From assembly GCA_009923345.1 (NCBI GenBank), contig RFTR01000053.1, positions 1 to 10,309 on the forward strand: DNA of 10,309 nt. The letters are read 5' to 3'. Source of the DNA: Betaproteobacteria bacterium (GTDB lineage Bacteria; Pseudomonadota; Gammaproteobacteria; Burkholderiales; Burkholderiaceae_C). Position 1 is the first letter of the stretch, and every line of letters starts with the position of its first letter. Positions 6,277-10,309 of this stretch are shown in pieces. Under the pieces are notes generated by a model. That model was not told the DNA's origin. It saw only the letters and a list, made by a program, of their open reading frames with translations, and made no database searches. The position numbers and the translations under genes were made by a program.

Positions 6277-6284
6277 AAGGAAAG
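6277..6284 (+). promoter_or_regulatory. Ribosome binding site deciding the mraZ GTG start
   Basis: AAGGAAAG ends five bases before GTG 6290 (the AAGGA core ends eight bases before). The earlier in-frame ATG at 6233 lies within the operator array and would add 19 residues absent from MraZ homologues. Confidence 0.8.
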
Positions 6285-6289
6285 TCGCT

Positions 6290-6718
6290 GTGTTTCAAGG
6301 TGCGTCATCGCTGAGTCTCGATGCCAAGGGCCGTTTGTCGGTTCCAACGCGTCATCGCGACGTCTTGAGTGCCACAGCGAGCGGGCAGCTCACCATCACA
6401 CGCCATCCCCACGGTTGTTTGATGGTGTTTCCACGCACCGAGTGGGAAAAATTTCGTGAACGCATTGCCGCTTTGCCAATGAGCGCGCAATGGTGGAAGC
6501 GGGTTTTGCTTGGTAATGCGATGGATGTGGAGATGGACGGCACGGGCCGCGTCTTGATTTCGCCCGAACTGCGCGCCGCAGCAGGCATTTCAAAAGACAC
6601 CATGCTTTTGGGCATGGGTAACCACTTCGAGTTGTGGGATAAAACGACTTACGACACGCTAGAAGCACAAGCTATGCAGGGCGAGATGCCGGACGTCTTC
6701 AAGGAATTTTCTTTCTAA
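6290..6718 (+). CDS. mraZ: Transcriptional regulator MraZ
   Basis: First gene of the dcw cluster: a DNA-binding protein of the AbrB/SpoVT-like fold that forms ring oligomers and, in E. coli, represses its own operon. From GTG 6290 the product is 142 residues and begins MFQGASSLSLDAKGRLSVP, as betaproteobacterial MraZ does; the Shine-Dalgarno at 6277-6284 supports this start. Two DxxGR half-motifs mark the tandem swapped-hairpin domains: DAKGRLSVP (11-19) and DGTGRVLIS (83-91). The conserved stretch ALPMSAQWWKR (61-71) and GMGNHFELWD (108-117) are also present. Nothing is missing. Its likely target is the box array just upstream. The stop is three bases from the rsmH ATG, so the two are co-translated. 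Excess MraZ is antagonised by RsmH in E. coli; whether this holds here is unknown. Confidence 0.96.
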   Translation: MFQGASSLSLDAKGRLSVPTRHRDVLSATASGQLTITRHPHGCLMVFPRTEWEKFRERIAALPMSAQWWKRVLLGNAMDVEMDGTGRVLISPELRAAAGISKDTMLLGMGNHFELWDKTTYDTLEAQAMQGEMPDVFKEFSF

Positions 6719-6721
6719 AGG

Positions 6722-7660
6722 ATGACGGTGGACACGCCATGGCAGCACACCACCGTCCTACTCAGCGAAGCCGTCGATGCACTCGACCTTCAGCCGGACG
6801 GAACCTACGTAGATGCAACTTTTGGGCGCGGTGGGCACACGCGTCTGATGCTCTCCAAACTCTCCGACAAGGGGCGGGTCATTGTTTTCGACAAAGACCC
6901 GGACGCGATCGCAGTGGCCCAACAAATCCAAGACCCGCGTTTATCCATTCGACACGAAGGATTTGCGCACCTAAGCGATTTGCCTCCTGCATCCGTCGAT
7001 GGCGTGCTGATGGACTTGGGAATCAGTTCACCGCAAGTCGACAACCCAGCGCGTGGATTTTCATTTCGACACGACGGCCCTTTGGACATGCGCATGGACA
7101 CCACGCGTGGACAGAGTGTGCGGGAGTGGTTGGCAGAAGCAGACATTCAACACATAGCGGAGGTGATACGTGAATATGGCGAGGAACGGTTTGCTTTACA
7201 GATTGCAAAGGCGATTGATGCTCGCCGACAAGAACGGGGCGTCCCTGCAACCACCGCTGAATTGGCCCAGCTCGTGGCTGACACGGTCAAAACCCGCGAG
7301 CCGGGCAAGGACCCTGCAACGCGCACATTTCAGGCTTTTCGGATTTTCATCAACGCCGAGCTTGAGGAGTTGCAACAAGCGCTAGACGCTACGTTGCACG
7401 TATTGCGCCCGCATGGAAGATTGGCTGTGATCAGTTTTCACTCTCTAGAAGACCGTATCGTGAAGCAGTTCATTACGCAACACGCGCGTGAGGTGTATGA
7501 CCGCCGTGCGCCTTTTGCGCAGCCGCAAGCCATGGATTTCAAAGCAGTCCAACGCATCAAGCCCAGTGCTGAAGAAATTGCCAGCAATCCACGCGCGCGT
7601 AGCGCTATTTTGCGTGTCGCAGAACGCCTGCCTTCAGCGCAGCACGAGGCAGTGGCATGA
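6722..7660 (+). CDS. rsmH: 16S rRNA m4C1402 methyltransferase RsmH (MraW)
   Basis: SAM-dependent enzyme that N4-methylates C1402 in the decoding centre of 16S rRNA (with RsmI, which adds the 2'-O-methyl). Length 312 residues, equal to the family norm (E. coli 313). Motifs: HTTVLLSEAVDAL (9-21), SAM loop DATFGRGGH (31-39), FDKDP (56-60), MDLGISSPQ (97-105), RGFSFRHDGPLDMRMD (111-126), an inserted helical domain, then ISFHSLEDRIVK and NPRARSAILRVAER near the C-terminus. The start is uncertain: AAAGG abuts the ATG at 6722, too close to serve it, whereas the in-frame GTG at 6728 stands six bases away. The difference is two residues. The stop overlaps ftsL as ATGA (7657-7660). Confidence 0.96.
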   Translation: MTVDTPWQHTTVLLSEAVDALDLQPDGTYVDATFGRGGHTRLMLSKLSDKGRVIVFDKDPDAIAVAQQIQDPRLSIRHEGFAHLSDLPPASVDGVLMDLGISSPQVDNPARGFSFRHDGPLDMRMDTTRGQSVREWLAEADIQHIAEVIREYGEERFALQIAKAIDARRQERGVPATTAELAQLVADTVKTREPGKDPATRTFQAFRIFINAELEELQQALDATLHVLRPHGRLAVISFHSLEDRIVKQFITQHAREVYDRRAPFAQPQAMDFKAVQRIKPSAEEIASNPRARSAILRVAERLPSAQHEAVA

Positions 7661-7956
7661 GCCGCTTGAGCATTATTTTGTTGATTGCCGTTTTACTCAG
7701 CGCACTCTATTTGGTGAGAACCCAATACCAATCGCGTGCACTCACTACCGAACTTGACCAGGCGATGAATGAAGCGCGTCGATTAGAAATTGAGAACGAC
7801 CGTTTAGACGTAGAGCGACGCGCACAAGCAACACCTAAGCGTGTTGAAAAATTGGCGCGTGAACAGTTGCAGATGCGAACCATCACACCAGCGATCACGC
7901 ATTACGCAAAACTGCCGCCACAAGGTGCCAGCACTTCAGAGGCGGTACGTCCATGA
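7657..7956 (+). CDS. ftsL: Cell division protein FtsL
   Basis: Small bitopic divisome protein that with FtsB and FtsQ forms the complex activating FtsW-FtsI septal peptidoglycan synthesis. The 99 residues show a very short cytoplasmic N-terminus, one membrane segment (about 5-20, SIILLIAVLLSALYLV), then a periplasmic heptad-like coiled coil (about 24-60, rich in Leu, Glu and Arg), ending with the family-typical AREQLQMRTITP. Sequence conservation of FtsL is low, so the call depends strongly on position between rsmH and ftsI. The start codon overlaps the rsmH stop, the end overlaps ftsI by ATGA (7953-7956), and a GAGG site lies seven bases upstream (7646-7649). It is shorter than E. coli FtsL (121), mainly at the cytoplasmic end. 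Confidence 0.93.
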   Translation: MSRLSIILLIAVLLSALYLVRTQYQSRALTTELDQAMNEARRLEIENDRLDVERRAQATPKRVEKLAREQLQMRTITPAITHYAKLPPQGASTSEAVRP

Positions 7957-9701
7957 GTAGCCGCAGCGTTCAATACACATCAAGCCCCTTGTTGGCAAGC
8001 AAGACGCCTATTTGGCGCAGTCAATTTATCGTGGCATGTATTGCATTAGGATTTTTAGGTTTAGTTGCGCGCGCAGCATATGTGCAATTGATTGACAACG
8101 CATTTTTTAAGCGCCAAGGAACGGTTCGACATGTGCGCACCTTAGATTTGCCCGCTAACCGAGGCCGTATCCTGGACCGCAATGGCCACATATTGGCCTC
8201 TAGCGTCCCTGTGCCCAGCATTTGGGCCAACCCAGAAAATATTGACCGTGATCCAGAAAAATTCAAATCGCTTGCAAAGTTATTAGGAATGACGCAAGTT
8301 GAATTAGAAAAAAAATTAAGTGACGAAGACAAAAACTTCGTATGGCTCAAGCGGCAAGTGGATGAGTCCACCGCCAAAAGCATAGAGCTGCTGAAGATCA
8401 AAGGCATCTATGCGCGTAAAGAATACAAGCGTATTTATCCAGAGGGCGAGGCCGTTGCCCATGTGGTGGGTTTTACGAATGTTGAAAACATTGGGCAAGA
8501 AGGTATCGAGCGCGAGTTCAACAAAGACTTAGGCGGCAAGCCCGGTTCACGGCGGGTGATCAAAGATAAATTTGGCAAAGTCGTAGAAGATATTGGTGAA
8601 ATCATCTTGCCCGAAGACGGCAAAGATTTGCAACTAAGCATTGACAGCAAGGCGCAGTACTTTGCTTACGAAAAAATCAAAGAAGCTGTGCTCACCAACC
8701 GAGCTAAAGCTGGTAGCGTGGTGGTCTTGCATGCAATTACAGGCGAGGTGATCGCCATGACGAATTACCCAAGTTATGTGCCAGATCGCAGGGGCAATTT
8801 GGTTGGAGAGCAATTAAGAAATCGTGCGTTGACAGACACCTTCGAGCCTGGATCGGTGATGAAACCTTTCACGATTGGATTGGCATTGGACTCTGGCCGC
8901 GTGACACCAGCGTCTGTCATCCAAACTGCTCCTGGCTCAATGAATTTGACAGGCACCACGATCAGGGATGCGCATCCCCACGGAGCGCTTACTGTGGAGC
9001 AAGTGATTCAAGTCTCTAGCAATGTAGGCACTACCAAAATCGCGATGCAAATGCAACCGCAAGAAATGTGGGAAACATTTTCACAAGCAGGTTTTGGACA
9101 AAAGCCACCCATCGCATTTCCTGGCGTAGTGTCTGGTCGGCTGAGACCTTACAAAACTTGGCGTCCTATCGAACAAGCCACCATGTCTTATGGCTATGGC
9201 TTATCAGCGTCTCTTTTCCAAATGGCGCGCTCTTACACCGTGTTCTCGCATGACGGCCAAATCATTCCCGTCACCTTTTTGAAGAACGACATGCCAGTCG
9301 TGGGCGAACAAGTGTTTTCTGCAAACACTGCCACCCAAGTTCGCAAGATGCTGCAAATGGCAGCAGGTCCTGGTGGGACGGGTATGAAAGCACAGACTAT
9401 GGGCTATTCCGTGGGTGGCAAGTCTGGTACGGCATATAAACAAGTTGGCAAGACGTATGGCAACGAAAAAAATCGTAAATACCGCGGCTGGTTCGTTGGC
9501 ATGGCACCGATCGATAAACCCTTGATCATCGTCGCAGTAATGCTAGATGAACCGAGCAACGGTCGTTACTACGGCGGCGACGTGGCAGCACCCGTGTTTA
9601 GTGAGGTGGTGCAACAAACCTTGCGCATGATGCGTGTACAGCCCGATATTGCTGTCAAGCCGATGGTGGTGACGCAACTGCTAGAAAAGGAGTCTTTCTG
9701 A
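7953..9701 (+). CDS. ftsI: Septal peptidoglycan transpeptidase FtsI (PBP3)
   Basis: Class B penicillin-binding protein that cross-links septal peptidoglycan in partnership with FtsW. Length 582, near E. coli 588. A short cytoplasmic tail is followed by a membrane anchor (about 23-46), a non-catalytic pedestal domain starting with RTLDLPANRGRILDRNG (62-78), and the transpeptidase domain. The three catalytic motifs are intact: SVMK with Ser301 as nucleophile and Lys304, SSN (355-357) and KSGT (490-493). RGWFVGMAPID (511-521) is the usual following strand. Its expression is probably coupled to ftsL via the ATGA overlap, and it has an AGAGG site (7938-7942). Its stop overlaps the murE start by one base. 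No resistance-type change can be judged without alignment. Confidence 0.97.
   Translation: MSSRSVQYTSSPLLASKTPIWRSQFIVACIALGFLGLVARAAYVQLIDNAFFKRQGTVRHVRTLDLPANRGRILDRNGHILASSVPVPSIWANPENIDRDPEKFKSLAKLLGMTQVELEKKLSDEDKNFVWLKRQVDESTAKSIELLKIKGIYARKEYKRIYPEGEAVAHVVGFTNVENIGQEGIEREFNKDLGGKPGSRRVIKDKFGKVVEDIGEIILPEDGKDLQLSIDSKAQYFAYEKIKEAVLTNRAKAGSVVVLHAITGEVIAMTNYPSYVPDRRGNLVGEQLRNRALTDTFEPGSVMKPFTIGLALDSGRVTPASVIQTAPGSMNLTGTTIRDAHPHGALTVEQVIQVSSNVGTTKIAMQMQPQEMWETFSQAGFGQKPPIAFPGVVSGRLRPYKTWRPIEQATMSYGYGLSASLFQMARSYTVFSHDGQIIPVTFLKNDMPVVGEQVFSANTATQVRKMLQMAAGPGGTGMKAQTMGYSVGGKSGTAYKQVGKTYGNEKNRKYRGWFVGMAPIDKPLIIVAVMLDEPSNGRYYGGDVAAPVFSEVVQQTLRMMRVQPDIAVKPMVVTQLLEKESF
9687..9692 (+). promoter_or_regulatory. 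Shine-Dalgarno for murE inside ftsI
   Basis: AAGGAG lies eight bases before the murE ATG at 9701, within the last codons of ftsI. It is the strongest ribosome binding site in the division cluster and supports ATG 9701 as the start. Confidence 0.8.
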
Positions 9702-10309
9702 TGCAAAGACTCCACACACCGGACCAAGCCGCCCAATGGTTGCGCGAACGCGTCACGAGCGCTCTTCGCACGGACAACAGAAAAGTGCAAGTGAACGATG
9801 GTTTTATCGCTTGGCCTGGTGCGGCACACGATGCGCGTCAATTTGTACCTATTGCCTTAAAGCAGGGCGCAAGCGCCTGTCTCGTAGAAGCAGTGGGTGC
9901 AGAGGTGTTTGACTGGGATGACCTGCCAAACATCACCGACCGTGTCGCCAGTTATAACGGACTTAAATCGGCATGTGGACCGATTGCTGCTAGTTTTTAT
10001 CAGCATCCAAGTGCCGAGGTGGATGTGATTGCCATCACAGGTACCAATGGCAAAACAAGCTGTGCTTGGTGGCTAGCGCATGCACTACAAAAACTTGGCC
10101 AATCCTCTTCCCTGGTTGGAACGCTAGGACTTGGTCGACCAGATAATTTGATAACTACAGGTATGACGACACCAGACCCTGTATTGTTGCAATCGCATTT
10201 GTACGACATGGTGCGTGAAGGCATCTGCAACTGCGTGATGGAAGCATCATCGATTGGAATTGCTGAGCACCGACTAGATGGCACGAATGTGCGATTGGCT
10301 ATGTTTACC
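9701..10309 (+). CDS. murE: UDP-MurNAc-tripeptide ligase MurE, 3'-truncated by window edge
   Basis: Cytoplasmic ATP-dependent ligase that adds meso-diaminopimelate to UDP-MurNAc-L-Ala-D-Glu. The frame stays open for 203 codons to the window end with no stop. Visible parts are the N-terminal uridine-binding domain (about 1-105, with TDNRKV near 24-29 and GASACLVEA at 56-64) and the start of the central ATPase domain: P-loop ITGTNGKTS (112-120), TTPDP (156-160) and MEASSIGIAEHRL (180-192). The last corresponds to the E. coli EVSSH region, but the His is Ile here; from memory this is common in Burkholderiales. The Dap-recognition motif (DNPR) lies beyond the window, so substrate choice is inferred from the lineage and dapF. 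Some relatives carry a MurE-MurF fusion, which cannot be excluded. It overlaps the ftsI stop as TGATG. Confidence 0.94.
   Translation, partial: MQRLHTPDQAAQWLRERVTSALRTDNRKVQVNDGFIAWPGAAHDARQFVPIALKQGASACLVEAVGAEVFDWDDLPNITDRVASYNGLKSACGPIAASFYQHPSAEVDVIAITGTNGKTSCAWWLAHALQKLGQSSSLVGTLGLGRPDNLITTGMTTPDPVLLQSHLYDMVREGICNCVMEASSIGIAEHRLDGTNVRLAMFT

Larger units (their letters stand above)
5994..6289 (+). other. AT-rich intergenic control region between dksA and mraZ
   Basis: This 296-base gap is the only sizeable non-coding stretch in the window. After the terminator it is notably A/T-rich. It holds an inverted pair GCACTT (6065-6070) and AAGTGC (6085-6090), a possible promoter TAGACT-16-TATAAC (6075-6102), a second candidate (6176-6204), and the MraZ boxes. 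The short open frame at 5990-6190 runs through the terminator, has no ribosome binding site, and is not a credible gene. Confidence 0.75.

Overview
The window looks like chromosomal DNA from a betaproteobacterium, most likely order Burkholderiales and plausibly a freshwater Comamonadaceae member. This rests on recalled family knowledge: the wording of MraZ, RsmH and DksA (zinc-site residues C-T-S-A instead of four cysteines) is typical of that group, as is the dapF-DUF484-xerC order next to housekeeping genes. No database search was possible. All genes are on the + strand, tightly packed, and no mobile element, CRISPR array, tRNA or rRNA was seen.

Left block (1-4820): the 3' part of dapF (diaminopimelate epimerase), a DUF484 gene overlapping it by four bases, xerC (dimer-resolution recombinase), an RlmI-type 23S rRNA cytosine methyltransferase, and a CobW/COG0523 (G3E) GTPase with a long histidine-rich loop. 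Gaps are 30 bases or fewer, so this could be one transcript. dapF supplies meso-diaminopimelate, the amino acid that the MurE ligase encoded at the other end of the window adds to peptidoglycan precursors.

Middle (4821-6289): a DksA-family RNA polymerase regulator whose normal C-terminal core is preceded by about 220 extra residues, mostly a lysine/alanine/proline-rich histone-H1-like tail with a strict five-residue period. A strong intrinsic terminator follows. The AT-rich gap after it holds the likely promoter and operator of the division cluster: four direct AAGTG-type boxes at exact 10-bp spacing plus one inverted copy.

Right block (6290-10309): the start of the dcw (division and cell wall) cluster, mraZ-rsmH-ftsL-ftsI-murE, with stop/start overlaps at three junctions (ATGA, ATGA, TGATG). 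murE runs off the end. MraZ probably represses the whole run through the boxes upstream of it.

Most of the content is conserved housekeeping. The unusual parts are low-complexity inserts in otherwise ordinary genes: the lysine pentad tail on DksA, a four-copy 15-bp in-frame repeat inside the XerC catalytic domain, and the histidine-rich loop in the GTPase. I found no wholly new multi-gene system.
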